The notes under the pieces: generated by a model
The model's input: the letters and a program-made list of their open reading frames with translations, nothing else
Told to the model about the DNA's origin: nothing
The model's database searches: none
Made by a program: the position numbers and the translations under genes
NCBI GenBank assembly: GCA_019634635.1
Contig: JAHCBB010000016.1
Span: 40,287-104,286 of the forward strand
DNA from: Verrucomicrobiia bacterium
GTDB taxonomy: Bacteria; Verrucomicrobiota; Verrucomicrobiia; Limisphaerales; UBA9464
Direction of reading: 5' to 3'
DNA: 64,000 bases
Shown here: piece by piece, positions 28,163 through 37,706 of the stretch
Position numbering within the stretch: position 1 is the first letter of the stretch
Layout of the letters: every line of letters starts with the position of its first letter

Positions 28163-30850
28163 ATGAGAGGGTGCTGGATCCTGGGCGCGCTGGCGTGGGG
28201 CATGGGAGCGGCTGCGGCCCGGGAGGTCGCGTTGTTCCGAATGCCGCTGCCGATGCAGTTCACCATGGAGGCGGCTGCATCCGCCGGGGTTCGGACCGCC
28301 GGCGCCCCGCGGTCCCAGGTGCTGGTGGCGCATCCCGGGGATGCGCCTGCCGAGCGTTGGATTTTCACCCGTAGAATTGCGCTGCGCCTGGATGCCGGGG
28401 TTTCCCTGGAGTCGCTGCTCGAAGGAACTTCGGTCACGGCGGACCGGTCCCCCGGTTCGGGGTGTCATGTGGTGGAAGCCCCTGATGCTCTGGAGGCGTG
28501 GCGGATGGCCGCCCTGTGGGCGCACCATCCGGGTGTCATTGCGGTGCATCCGGTGGCACATCCGCCCTGGACGCTTCAGGATGCCTACGCACCGGCTCCC
28601 AACGATGAATTTTTCCGGGCCCGCGTCGCCAACGTGGACGGACAGTGGTACCTGGAGAACCGCGATCCGGAGACGGGTGCGGCGTTGGGACCGGACCTCA
28701 ACGTGCGATCGGCGTGGGCCACCACACGGGGTGCCGGCATCATCGTGGCTGTGGCGGATACCGGGGTGGAACTGGATCACCCGGACCTCATGGCTTCCCT
28801 GTCGGGCGCCCCGCATTTCAACTTCGACCTGGGAGCGCCTGACGGTTCGGCCGTGCTCTCCGGTGGACTCGGAGCCCATGGCACTTCGGCTGCGGGGCTG
28901 ATCGCCGCGGCAGCCAACAATGGTCTGGGAATGTCCGGCATTGCCCCGGGGGCGGCGGTTGCCAGTTGGGTGATCTGGAATTCCCGCGGCCAGACGGTGA
29001 CCGACGAGCGGCTTGGAGACGTGTTCCGGCATGCGCCCGAGAGCGTCGCCGTACAGAACCACAGTTGGGGGCCCTCGGGTGTCCGGCAGCGTGGTCCATC
29101 CATCCTTGAGGATGCCGGGATTGAAGCCGCGTGGCGTGACGGGCGGGGCGGGCGGGGCGTGGTTCTGGTTCGCGGCGCCGGCAATGAGCGCGCCAACGGC
29201 GCCCAGGCGGGTGACGACGGATTCGCCAATGATCCGAGGGTGGTCTGTGTGGCCGCCGCCCGGCGGGACGGACGCGTGTCGAGCTTTTCGGAGCCGGGTG
29301 CCTGCGTGCTCGTCGCAGCACCCGCCGGGGATCGCGATGAGGGCGGGCTGTTCACCACGGATCTGCAAGGGACCGCGGGCGCCAATTTCGTGAGTTTCTT
29401 CCCGCCCTTTGAGCATCTCTCTGACTACCGCTGGGGGGGGCTCGGATTCACGGGGACCTCGGCAGCGGCACCGCTCGTGAGCGGCACGGCCGCTCTGGTG
29501 CTCTCCGTCAACCCGGAGTTGACGGCCCGGGATGTTCAACAGGTCCTCCTGATCTCAGCCCGGCAGCCCCATCCCACGGCGCCGGGAGTGGCCATCACCG
29601 GGGCAGGACTCCGGTTCAGTCATGACCTGGGATTCGGCCTCGTGGATGCCGCCGATGCGGTCCGCGTCGCCAGATCCTGGTCAAACCGGCCGCCGCCGGT
29701 CGAAGTCCTCGTGGAAGCCAACGGGACGGACGCGATTCCCGACGGAGGATTCCGGGTCGAACTCGAACCGGCGTCCGTGGGCGGGGAACCGATCCTGATT
29801 TCCGGGCTCCCGGGGACGGGCGTCCATCCCGAGGTGTCCACCGAATGGCTGCCCGTTGTAGATCTCGGACCGGCCCTTGAGGATCCCCCCGGCCGGCTGG
29901 AGGGTCATGGAGTACTGATCGAGCGCGGGGGCGCTCCATTCCTGGACAAGTTGAATCGTGCCGCCGCGTTCGGAGCGGCGTTCGCAATCGTGTACAATGC
30001 GGATGCGGAATCCGTGCCGGGCGGGACGTGTCCGGGGGGGGATCAGTTGTGCGTTTTGGCCGGGGTGGATGCGGCATCCATACCCGGAATCTTCCTGCGA
30101 CGATCCGACGGGCTGGCGCTTCGATCGTCGCTGGCCGGTGAGCCCAATCGCCGGGCCCGCCTGCATCTGGCCGGCGCGAGTCGCACGTTCGTGGTGTCCC
30201 AGGCGCTTCAGTGTGAGGCGGTCGGGTTGCGGTTGCGGACCGACCATTCCGGACGCGGCGATCTGCGCGTGACCCTGCGGTCCCCTGCCGGGACCGTGAG
30301 TGTGCTGCAACGCTACAACGCCGATACGGGGCCTGGTCCGCACGACTGGACCTACTGGAGCGTCCAGCACCACTTCGAACCCAGCGTCGGGCAGTGGGAA
30401 CTCCGTGTGACGGATCAGGCCCCGGGAGAGGGCGTTGGAAATCTGCTGGATGCGGCCTTGATCCTCCGTGGCATTCCCATCGAGGACGACGACGGTGACG
30501 GGCTGGATGACGCATGGGAGCGGAGCCGGTTGGGCACCCTGGCGTACGGGCCAGGCGATGATCCCGACGGCGATGGTGCCAGCGTGCTCAGGGAAATGCT
30601 GCTGGGCACCGACCCCATCCGGCCGCCGGAACCCACGGGCCCGGACATCGGCTTCTTCAGTCCCGATGTGCTCCGGATCAGTTGGGATGGGCGCGACGAC
30701 ATCCCGTACCGGCTTCGTGGATCGGAGGACCTGGGACCCTGGACTTGGGAACTGGAGGTGGACGGTCGCCATCCCGTCACCCCGGCTTTTGTTCCTCTGC
30801 CGTTCGAACACCGCGGCATGTTCCAGGTGCTCCCTGAGGTGGCCCCCTGA
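28163..30850 (+). CDS. Subtilisin-like (S8) secreted serine protease with P-domain
   Basis: The predicted product is 895 aa from the ATG at 28163, with a signal peptide. The triad is visible: aspartate in VADTGVELDHPD, histidine in GAHGTSAAGLIAA and serine in FTGTSAAAPLVSG. A PA-like insert (RAAAFGAAFAIVYNAD) and a proprotein-convertase P-domain (GDLRVTLRSPAG, WTYWSVQHHF, WELRVTD) follow. An acidic DDDGDGLDDAWE calcium-type segment and a Verrucomicrobia-type C-terminal domain close the protein. This is the kexin-like layout of exported S8 proteases; the substrate is unknown. Confidence 0.88.
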   Translation: MRGCWILGALAWGMGAAAAREVALFRMPLPMQFTMEAAASAGVRTAGAPRSQVLVAHPGDAPAERWIFTRRIALRLDAGVSLESLLEGTSVTADRSPGSGCHVVEAPDALEAWRMAALWAHHPGVIAVHPVAHPPWTLQDAYAPAPNDEFFRARVANVDGQWYLENRDPETGAALGPDLNVRSAWATTRGAGIIVAVADTGVELDHPDLMASLSGAPHFNFDLGAPDGSAVLSGGLGAHGTSAAGLIAAAANNGLGMSGIAPGAAVASWVIWNSRGQTVTDERLGDVFRHAPESVAVQNHSWGPSGVRQRGPSILEDAGIEAAWRDGRGGRGVVLVRGAGNERANGAQAGDDGFANDPRVVCVAAARRDGRVSSFSEPGACVLVAAPAGDRDEGGLFTTDLQGTAGANFVSFFPPFEHLSDYRWGGLGFTGTSAAAPLVSGTAALVLSVNPELTARDVQQVLLISARQPHPTAPGVAITGAGLRFSHDLGFGLVDAADAVRVARSWSNRPPPVEVLVEANGTDAIPDGGFRVELEPASVGGEPILISGLPGTGVHPEVSTEWLPVVDLGPALEDPPGRLEGHGVLIERGGAPFLDKLNRAAAFGAAFAIVYNADAESVPGGTCPGGDQLCVLAGVDAASIPGIFLRRSDGLALRSSLAGEPNRRARLHLAGASRTFVVSQALQCEAVGLRLRTDHSGRGDLRVTLRSPAGTVSVLQRYNADTGPGPHDWTYWSVQHHFEPSVGQWELRVTDQAPGEGVGNLLDAALILRGIPIEDDDGDGLDDAWERSRLGTLAYGPGDDPDGDGASVLREMLLGTDPIRPPEPTGPDIGFFSPDVLRISWDGRDDIPYRLRGSEDLGPWTWELEVDGRHPVTPAFVPLPFEHRGMFQVLPEVAP

Positions 30851-30884
30851 ATCGGGGCTGAACCGCGGAGGATGCGGAGGGCAA

Positions 30885-31520
30885 TCAACCGAGCGCGAAC
30901 CGTCGCCGGAGCTCGTCGCGGGAACGATCCGGGCATTCATGGAGGATCACCTGCCATCCGCGTCGCTCGGCACCCGCGATATTGTCGGCCCGGTCATCCA
31001 GGAAGATCAGGTCCGCGCCCTGAAGCCCGGTGACCGACTCGACCGCCTCGTAGGCCCGGGTGTCGGGCTTCATTGCACCCACCTCGTAGCTCAGCACCCG
31101 CCGCTCGAACGCTTCGAAGAACTTGAAATTCGACTGGATATGGCGCACGGCCAGTTCGTTCGTGTTGGAAAACAGGAAGGCGGGCACGCGAATCCGCCGC
31201 AGTTCGTCCAGTACCCCGGTCATTGCGGCCACCTCGGTGAAGATGTCGGCAAACGCCCTTCCAAACGCGTCCGTCGTTCCGCGATACCCGGTGCGTTCCC
31301 GGACTTCCCGTTCAAAGGCCCTGGAATCCAGTGCTCCGCGTTCGTAGCGGTGGAGCAGGGGGCTCTGGTCGAGAATTTCAAGAATGGCATCCGCGTCCAG
31401 GTCGCTGTCTGCAGCAAGGGCCCTGGCGGCGATCCGGTAGTCGAATTCGAGCAGCACCTTGCCGAGGTCGAACACCACCGCCCTCGGCAGGCGATGGATG
31501 GGTTGGGCTTTGGGATGCAT
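30885..31520 (-). CDS. HAD-superfamily hydrolase (subfamily IA)
   Basis: The predicted product is 211 aa from the ATG at 31520. HAD motifs appear in order: VVFDLGKVL (nucleophile aspartate; the usual acid/base aspartate two residues on is replaced by glycine), FLFSNTNE (motif II), the lysine in GAMKPD, and FLDDRADNI. The DLG pattern resembles the haloacid-dehalogenase/FMN-type IA proteins with D-x-G. The substrate is unknown. The start is 10 nt after the stop of recR, so it is part of the dnaX operon. Confidence 0.85.
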   Translation of the reverse strand: MHPKAQPIHRLPRAVVFDLGKVLLEFDYRIAARALAADSDLDADAILEILDQSPLLHRYERGALDSRAFEREVRERTGYRGTTDAFGRAFADIFTEVAAMTGVLDELRRIRVPAFLFSNTNELAVRHIQSNFKFFEAFERRVLSYEVGAMKPDTRAYEAVESVTGLQGADLIFLDDRADNIAGAERRGWQVILHECPDRSRDELRRRFALG

Positions 31521-31530
31521 CGGAGCGTGC

Positions 31531-32136
31531 CTAGGCGGGGATGTCGCGGCGGCCCTCAATGGCGTGCCGCAATGTCAGCTCGTCGGCGAATTCGAGGCCG
31601 CCGCCCGCGGGCAGTCCCAGGGCGAGACGCGTGATGCGCAGTCCGCGCCCGGCGAGCCGGCCGGACAGATAGCTGGCCGTCGCGTCCCCCTCGACATCGC
31701 TGCCCAGGGCGAGGAGGACCTCCCGGACCGGCTCCAGCTGCAGGCGACGTTCCAGCGCCTCAATGCGCAGATCCTCCGGTCCGACCCCGCTGAGCGGGCT
31801 CAAGCGCCCACCAAGGACGTGATAGCGTCCACGAAAGGTCCCGGACTTCTCCAGCCGGAGGACATCCAGCGGCACTTCCACCACGCAGATCGTGGTGGTG
31901 TCGCGGCCCGGTTCGCCGCACCACCTGCAGGCGGTTCCCTCGGAGAGTGCGCCGCAAATGCCGCACGGGGCGATGACCTCCCGGGCCCGGATCAGCGTTT
32001 CTGCCAGGACGCGGACCGCCGCCGGGTCGCTTTGAACCAGGTGCAACGCGAGGCGTTCGGCGGAGCGGGGGCCGATTCCGGGCAGGTGAGCGAGGGCTGC
32101 GGCCAGTTCGGCGACCGGGGCAGGCAGCGGGGTCAC
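31531..32136 (-). CDS. recR: Recombination mediator protein RecR
   Basis: The predicted product is 201 aa. The helix-hairpin-helix segment LPGIGPRSAERLA is near the N-terminus, followed by the C4 zinc finger (CGICG, CRWCG) and a Toprim domain with a VVEVPLDVLRLEKSG opening and an ALGSDVEGDAT block. RecR acts with RecF or RecO to load RecA on gapped DNA. Its GTG start overlaps the stop of ybaB by 4 nt, giving the widespread dnaX-ybaB-recR order. Confidence 0.95.
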   Translation of the reverse strand: MTPLPAPVAELAAALAHLPGIGPRSAERLALHLVQSDPAAVRVLAETLIRAREVIAPCGICGALSEGTACRWCGEPGRDTTTICVVEVPLDVLRLEKSGTFRGRYHVLGGRLSPLSGVGPEDLRIEALERRLQLEPVREVLLALGSDVEGDATASYLSGRLAGRGLRITRLALGLPAGGGLEFADELTLRHAIEGRRDIPA

Positions 32137-32444
32137 ATCAATCCGGGAATGCTGATTCCCTGGGTGACCGCGTTGATTTCCTTCGTGGAAATCTCCCGGG
32201 CCGAGGACAGTGCCTGATTGGCCGCGGTGACGATAAGTTCCTCAAGGAAGGCGACGTCGGACGGATTGACCGCCGCCGGGGCGATGGTGATCGAGGCGAT
32301 GGACTGATCGCAGCGGGCGACGACCCGCACCGTGCCGCCCCCGGCGGTGCCTTCGACGGTCTTTGCTGCGAGTTCCTGCTGCACCTGCTCCATCTGCTGC
32401 TGGATGCGGGTGGCCTGGCGCATGAGTTTTCCGATGCTGGACAT
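32133..32444 (-). CDS. YbaB/EbfC family nucleoid-associated protein
   Basis: The predicted product is 103 aa, the usual length. The N-terminal helix (IGKLMRQATRIQQQMEQVQQ) and the GGGTVRVVARCD strand match YbaB/EbfC, a DNA-binding dimer. The gene sits between dnaX and recR, which is its conserved place, and overlaps recR by 4 nt. A role in recombination or nucleoid organisation is inferred from this neighbourhood. Confidence 0.93.
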   Translation of the reverse strand: MSSIGKLMRQATRIQQQMEQVQQELAAKTVEGTAGGGTVRVVARCDQSIASITIAPAAVNPSDVAFLEELIVTAANQALSSAREISTKEINAVTQGISIPGLM

Positions 32445-32490
32445 GGAACGTTCTGTTGAGGTTGAGCTAAACTGGAGTGGGTTGCGGGCG

Positions 32491-34200
32491 TCAAGAAGGG
32501 CTCTCCGATGGCGCCCGCACCTCGACCAGTTGGGCGCGAAACACCTCCATGGCCTCGCGGATCAAGGGGTCGTTCAGGAAATCCTCCCGGTTGAGGACCT
32601 GCGGCTGGGCCCGGGTCGCCTTCGCGGGCGCCTCGGGTGGTGGCGCGCCCGGAATTCCTGGTTTTTCGGGTGGCGGGGGTGCCGGAGCGGCTTCGATTGG
32701 TGCCGGAACAAATGCGAGACTGAGATCGGCGGCGCCGAGATCCCGGGCGCGTTGCTTGAGTTGGGCGATCACACGAGGCACGGCGACGAGGGCCAACGCA
32801 TCCGCAGGCACCTCGACCCGCAGTTGGCCATTCTCCAGGGTCAGAGCCCGGGCATTCTGCAGGAACGTCCAGAGCATCCGGTCCGAACGTTCCATCGAGG
32901 CGTGCAGCGCATCCCACAGCGTGATCGCAGTCAGGGGCACACCGATGGCGGGGGGTGTTGCGGGGACTGCTGCCGGGGGGCTGGGCGGCTCGGCGGCCTC
33001 CGGAGGCCTGGCCGGGCGGGGCGGGGCGGCCTTGGGGTCGGCATCCTGGGGACCTGAGGATTCGTCCCGCAGCCTTCGAAGCTGGCTGAGCACGGTGTCG
33101 AGGCTGACGGCCTGACGCGCGTGGACCGCTTTCAGCAGGGTGACTTCAAGAAAGATCCGTTTGGAGGGAGCCTCCCGCAGGCGTCCTTCAGCCGCGGTGA
33201 GCACCTCCAGGATCCGTCCCACGGACTCCGCCGATGTTCCCGGGCTTTGGCGTTGCAAGGCGACCCATTCCGCGTCGCTCACCTCCACCAGATCCCGGTC
33301 GTCACCACCCAGCCGGCAGAGCATCAAATTCCGAAAGTGGAGCAGGAGGTCCCCGAGCAGGCGACCAAGGTCCTTTCCGTTCCGCGCGAGTTCGTCGAGC
33401 AACCGCAGCGCCGTGGCCACTTCGCCGCCCAGGAGGGCATCGCTCAGGGCCAGCAGCTGGCTGCGTGAGGCGAGGCCGAACATGGAGAGCACGTCCGATT
33501 CGGTGATGGAGGTGCCACAGAAACTGATGAGTTGGTCGAGCGTGGACTGGGCATCGCGCATGCCGCCTTCGGCCCCGCGGGCAATGGCGTGAAGGGCGGC
33601 ATCCTCCACCTGCACCCCCTCCGCCGCGGCGATCCGCGAAAGGTGGCTGACGATCAGCGGCGACGGGATCCTTCGGAGATCGAACCGCTGGCAGCGGCTG
33701 AGGATGGTGGGCAGCACCTTTTCGGGATCCGTGGTGGCGAAGAGAAACTTCACGTGGGCCGGCGGCTCCTCCAGGGTCTTGAGGAGAGCGTTGAACGCGC
33801 CGGTCGTCAGCATGTGGACCTCGTCAATGATGTAGATCTTGAATCGGGCCGCCGCGGGCGCGAACCGGGCGGTCTCCCGGAGCTCGCGAACGGCTTCGAC
33901 ACCGTTGTTGGAGGCCCCGTCAATCTCCAGGACGTCCAGGGAGCGTCCCTCGGTGATCTCCCGGACCCTCGGGTCCGCCTCGTCCCATTCGGTCCGGGGC
34001 CCGTCGGTCGCATTCAGCGCCTTGGCGACGATGCGTGCGAGGGTCGTCTTGCCGGTGCCGCGCGGCCCGCAGAAGAGATACGCGTGCGCGATGCGCCCCG
34101 AGCGGATCGCATTCATCAGCGTCGTGGTGACGTGCTCCTGGCCCACCACATCGGCGAACCGCTGCGGCCGGTACTTTCGGGCAATGACGAGGTAGCTCAT
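32491..34200 (-). CDS. dnaX: DNA polymerase III subunit gamma/tau
   Basis: The predicted product is 569 aa from the ATG at 34200; the frame opens earlier at 34275. The clamp-loader ATPase has a Walker A GPRGTGKTT near residue 45, the DExx motif IIDEVHML, sensor ATTDPEKV and SRCQRFDLRR. The middle and C-terminus include a proline/alanine-rich region and a tau-like domain. A notable difference is that the four-cysteine zinc module normally found after the Walker A helix is absent: residues about 58-90 have no cysteine. It heads the ybaB-recR-HAD operon. Confidence 0.95.
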   Translation of the reverse strand: MSYLVIARKYRPQRFADVVGQEHVTTTLMNAIRSGRIAHAYLFCGPRGTGKTTLARIVAKALNATDGPRTEWDEADPRVREITEGRSLDVLEIDGASNNGVEAVRELRETARFAPAAARFKIYIIDEVHMLTTGAFNALLKTLEEPPAHVKFLFATTDPEKVLPTILSRCQRFDLRRIPSPLIVSHLSRIAAAEGVQVEDAALHAIARGAEGGMRDAQSTLDQLISFCGTSITESDVLSMFGLASRSQLLALSDALLGGEVATALRLLDELARNGKDLGRLLGDLLLHFRNLMLCRLGGDDRDLVEVSDAEWVALQRQSPGTSAESVGRILEVLTAAEGRLREAPSKRIFLEVTLLKAVHARQAVSLDTVLSQLRRLRDESSGPQDADPKAAPPRPARPPEAAEPPSPPAAVPATPPAIGVPLTAITLWDALHASMERSDRMLWTFLQNARALTLENGQLRVEVPADALALVAVPRVIAQLKQRARDLGAADLSLAFVPAPIEAAPAPPPPEKPGIPGAPPPEAPAKATRAQPQVLNREDFLNDPLIREAMEVFRAQLVEVRAPSESPS

Positions 34201-34312
34201 TCCAGGCGACGAACCCGGGAAATCATGGGGGCCCCGGAGACCGACGCGAGCCTGTTCTTCCACAGAGCCCGCCACCCGTCGGATCGAGGGGGTGGTCCGG
34301 GATGGGCGAGGG

Positions 34313-35497
34313 TCAGGGACGACCCCGGTCCCTTGGGGCCTGGCCCGGACGCATCCGCTGCATCATGTTTCGCGCCCGGTCGTTCGCGGATTCCTGGTTC
34401 AGCACACGGAGCGCCTGGCGACGGACGCCGGGATCGGCGTCATTCTCGGCGAGGTATCGGTACCATTCCTCGACGACCGGCTCCGCGCGGTAATCGGAGA
34501 GCGCGTCGGCGGCGCGAGCCCGCACCGTCGGATTGGGATCCTGAAGTCCGTTGACGAGCGGCGCGACAAATGCGGGGTCGCTGGCCTGGTTGAAGGTTTC
34601 GAACAGGCGCAGCCGGTCCCGGGTCTCCATGGGCGACATCGCGAGCTGGGCCAGCGCCGAGGTCACCTCGGGCGCGTCAATTCCGGACTTCCGGAGCGCC
34701 TGCCACGCAAGTGTCCGTTCTTCGAGGGACCCCGTGGTCTCCGAGGCCCGCTGCCGCAGCGACGCGACCCGGGACTCGTTGAACGGCCCTTCCATCAGGG
34801 CATTGCGGGCCTCGCGGCGGATGCCCGCCTCGGACTCGGACGTGAGGACGCTCCACAGCTGCGCTTCCACCTGCGGGTCCTCGAGGAATTTACGGAGGCC
34901 CGTGACCGCCTGCTGCCGGACCTCGGTGCTGGGGTCCCCGGCGGCCAGTGCGAGCAGCGGCGCCTTGAGGACGGCGTTGGTGAGTCCGGCGAGCTGCTGC
35001 ACCAGACGGGTACGGGTCCCGGTATCGGAAGCGTCGTTGAGCCATTGCAGGGAAACCTGCAGGGCGCCGTCGTCGAGGCTGTCATTCCGACGGAGCAGTC
35101 GAAGCGCCTGCAGACGATCCCGGTCGGCGAGTGTCGGATCCGACAGCCTGGCGAGCAGCTGCGCCGTCTTTTCGGCGCTCAGAGGCAGCTGCCCGCGATC
35201 CATGAGATGCTCGTTGGCCGCGGAGAGACTTGCCAGCAGATCCTCGATGGCGTCGAGCCGACGGGAGAGTGACGGATCACCGGCATCCAGACTGGACCGC
35301 GCCATGGACCTTGCCGGCGCGGCTGGCATGGGGATGGGGCGGGCGGACGCCGGGGTGGCTCCAGGAACTTCGGAAAGTTGGGCCCGCAAATCGGCCAGCT
35401 CCAGGGTGAGACGGCTCACACGACGGTGCTGGAGCACCGACGCGCCAACGGTGACGACGGCAACCAGCACCAGGGCGGCAAGTGGCAGGGGGCGCAT
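34313..35497 (-). CDS. Membrane-anchored HEAT-repeat protein
   Basis: The predicted product is 394 aa from the ATG at 35497; a TTG 32 codons earlier would add a basic stretch. One transmembrane helix (PLPLAALVLVAVVTVGASVL) is followed by a short coiled coil and then HEAT-like helical repeats, for example PSTEVRQQAVTGLRKFL and PNPTVRARAADALSDY. No catalytic motif is seen. It probably acts as a protein-binding scaffold outside the cytoplasmic membrane. Partners are unknown. Confidence 0.7.
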   Translation of the reverse strand: MRPLPLAALVLVAVVTVGASVLQHRRVSRLTLELADLRAQLSEVPGATPASARPIPMPAAPARSMARSSLDAGDPSLSRRLDAIEDLLASLSAANEHLMDRGQLPLSAEKTAQLLARLSDPTLADRDRLQALRLLRRNDSLDDGALQVSLQWLNDASDTGTRTRLVQQLAGLTNAVLKAPLLALAAGDPSTEVRQQAVTGLRKFLEDPQVEAQLWSVLTSESEAGIRREARNALMEGPFNESRVASLRQRASETTGSLEERTLAWQALRKSGIDAPEVTSALAQLAMSPMETRDRLRLFETFNQASDPAFVAPLVNGLQDPNPTVRARAADALSDYRAEPVVEEWYRYLAENDADPGVRRQALRVLNQESANDRARNMMQRMRPGQAPRDRGRP

Positions 35498-35619
35498 AAA
35501 TTGAAGGAACCACCGGCCTCGGGAACGCGAACGGGAGAGCGGGAGGCGGTTCAACGGTGTGGACGCGTCCGGAGACGTTCGGGTTACAGTCAACCGTCGG
35601 GGCGTGGGGCGTCCTGGGC

Positions 35620-35651
35620 AAAAAAACGCCGCCTCCCGGAGGGAGGCGGCG
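35620..35651 (-). terminator. Rho-independent terminator downstream of tsf
   Basis: On the minus strand an 11-bp perfect GC-rich stem (CGCCGCCTCCC with GGGAGGCGGCG, 3-nt loop, 35627-35651) is followed by seven T residues (35626-35620). It lies about 25 nt after the tsf stop and ends the rpsB-tsf transcript. Confidence 0.92.
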
Positions 35652-35675
35652 CTGACTTCAGGTGCCGGGGATGGA

Positions 35676-36515
35676 TCAGACCGCCTCGCCCACCTGGAAC
35701 CTGAGGAATCGCCGGATCTCCACCGTGTCTCCGAGCCCCTTGGCCACGGAAGCCACGTGGGCTTTTACCGTGAGGTCCGGGTTCTTGACGAAGCCCTGCT
35801 CGAGAAGGCAGACGCCCTGCAGGAACTTGTCGCGCTTGCCCTTGAGGATGCCTTCCATCGCCGCGGCCGGTTTGCCCTTGAGTGCATCCGAGTTGCGGGC
35901 GATGTCGTCCTCCTTCTGGAGCACCTCTGCCGGGACCTCCTCACGGCTGACGTAGCCTGGACTGGCGGCGGTGATCTGCATGGTGATGTCCCGCACCAAT
36001 TGGCGGAACTCCTCGGTGTTCACGGTCTCGGGCTTCCCGGACCCCACCTCGACCAGCACCCCGATCTTGCCGCCGAGGTGGATGTACGCCGCGAGCAGTC
36101 CGTTCCCGGCGACCTCGAGGCGCTGAAAGCGGCGGATCTGGATGTTCTCGCCGATGCGGGCCACTGCCGCCACGCGGTCGGGCTCAAGGTCCGGAGCCGC
36201 GCTCGCAGCAGCCTTCGCCGCCAGTTCGTTGCAGAAGGCCTTGAAACTCTCGTTCCGCGCCACGAAATCCGTTTCGCAATTGACTTCGACAAGGGCTCCG
36301 AGGCGCCCGTTGGCCGTGACCGCCTGGGCAACCAGTCCCTCCTTGGCCTCGCGTCCCGCCTTTTTTGCGGCACTGGCCTGACCCTTCCTGCGGAGGATGT
36401 CCACGGCCGCGGAGAGATCGCCCGCAGACTCCACCAGGGCGTTCTTGCAGTCCATGAGACCGGCATTGGTCATTTCACGCAGCTTTCCGACGAGTGCGGG
36501 CGTAATGTCAGCCAT
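35676..36515 (-). CDS. tsf: Translation elongation factor Ts
   Basis: The predicted product is 279 aa. The EF-Ts signatures are clear: LREMTNAGLMDCKNAL near the N-terminus (UBA-like domain) and EVNCETDFVARNE in the core, followed by two dimer-type subdomains. EF-Ts catalyses nucleotide exchange on EF-Tu. It follows rpsB by about 50 nt, the usual bacterial order, and is closed by the terminator at 35620-35651. Confidence 0.96.
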   Translation of the reverse strand: MADITPALVGKLREMTNAGLMDCKNALVESAGDLSAAVDILRRKGQASAAKKAGREAKEGLVAQAVTANGRLGALVEVNCETDFVARNESFKAFCNELAAKAAASAAPDLEPDRVAAVARIGENIQIRRFQRLEVAGNGLLAAYIHLGGKIGVLVEVGSGKPETVNTEEFRQLVRDITMQITAASPGYVSREEVPAEVLQKEDDIARNSDALKGKPAAAMEGILKGKRDKFLQGVCLLEQGFVKNPDLTVKAHVASVAKGLGDTVEIRRFLRFQVGEAV

Positions 36516-36566
36516 TGAGAAAGTCGGTTGATTCGTTGTGGGGAAATGGTGGCGGGCAATCCGGCC

Positions 36567-37394
36567 TCAGGCGGTCGCGACCGGGCTGTCTGCCGGAGGG
36601 GTCGCCTGGGGGGGCTCCGCCGCCGGCAGCGGCGCCGGTTCAGGGGCGCCCTCCGGTTTGGCGGCTTCGCGATCGGTCGGGTCGCCGACCTTCCGGGAAC
36701 GACGCGCCTCAAGCTCCGCCCGGGCCTGGCTGACCGCGGTCACAATGGTGGTGAGGATGAGCTTCACGGAGCGGATCGCATCGTCGTTGCCGGCGATCGG
36801 ATAATCCACCAGGTCGGGGTCGCAGTTGGTGTCCACGATGGCCACGATCGGTATCCGGAGGCGCCGGGCCTCGGCGACGGCGTTGTGCTCGCGTTTGATG
36901 TCCACGACGAACATCACGTCCGGAAGGGCCTCGAGATCGCGAAGTCCGTCCAGGTTCTTGACGAAGCGGATGTGCTCCCGCCGGATCATGGACTGCTCCT
37001 GCTTCACGTACTCGTTGATCGAGCCGTCGGCTTCCATCCGCTCGATGTCCTTCATTCGCTTCAGGGAGCGTTTGAGGGTGCGCAGGTTGGTCAGGGTGCC
37101 GCCGAGCCAGCGGCCGGTGACGTAGGGCTGTCCGCAGGCCTTTGCCGCCTCCTTGACCGCCTCCTGGGCCTGCTTTTTGGTGCCGACAAAGAGAATCTGG
37201 CCGCCCTTGCCCGCCGTCTGTGCGAGGTAGGTGCAGGCGGCTTCGAGCTGGGGAAGGGACTTGCTGAGGTCAATGACGTGAATGCCGTTTCTCGCCTCGA
37301 AGATGAAGGGCTTCATCTTGGGGTTCCAACGGCGGGTCTGGTGCCCGAAGTGGACCCCGGCCTCCAACAGTTCCTTGACTCCGATGCTGATCAT
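36567..37394 (-). CDS. rpsB: Small ribosomal subunit protein uS2
   Basis: The predicted product is 275 aa from the ATG at 37394. S2 blocks are complete: [26 protein letters not shown]-type segment ([10 protein letters not shown]), RWLGGTLTN and [19 protein letters not shown]. The C-terminus carries an alanine/proline-rich extension of about 45 residues beyond the usual S2 end. It heads the rpsB-tsf operon. Confidence 0.96.
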   Translation of the reverse strand: MISIGVKELLEAGVHFGHQTRRWNPKMKPFIFEARNGIHVIDLSKSLPQLEAACTYLAQTAGKGGQILFVGTKKQAQEAVKEAAKACGQPYVTGRWLGGTLTNLRTLKRSLKRMKDIERMEADGSINEYVKQEQSMIRREHIRFVKNLDGLRDLEALPDVMFVVDIKREHNAVAEARRLRIPIVAIVDTNCDPDLVDYPIAGNDDAIRSVKLILTTIVTAVSQARAELEARRSRKVGDPTDREAAKPEGAPEPAPLPAAEPPQATPPADSPVATA

Positions 37395-37706
37395 AATGAC
37401 TGCGTTCCCTGATTTTGGACCCATCATGGCGGAGCGCCGATGAGGGCCATCCGGTGGGAATCCCGGATTCAATTGGATGTTGTTGTGGCCGCCCGACGCG
37501 GTCGCGCCAGGAACGTTTCAGGCCGTGATGTCCGGTTCCGGCGGGCCGGGACCGAAACGGGAGGCTTGCGGTGAACGATCCCAAGGGCAATGCGAATCTT
37601 GGGAAAAATGGGAAGCCCGGGCCGTCGCGTTGGGCGGCTCCAGGCCGCCTGAGCGGTTGCGTGAGCGGCTTGCCGGAACTTCGGGTCGCCGGTATCATTT
37701 GCCCGC
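37395..37706. other. Intergenic region between rpsB and the HtrA-like gene
   Basis: This 312-nt divergent spacer should hold the promoters of rpsB-tsf (minus) and the protease (plus). I see no unambiguous -35/-10 pair, riboswitch or S2-binding leader, and none of the small frames in it looks coding. Confidence 0.6.
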
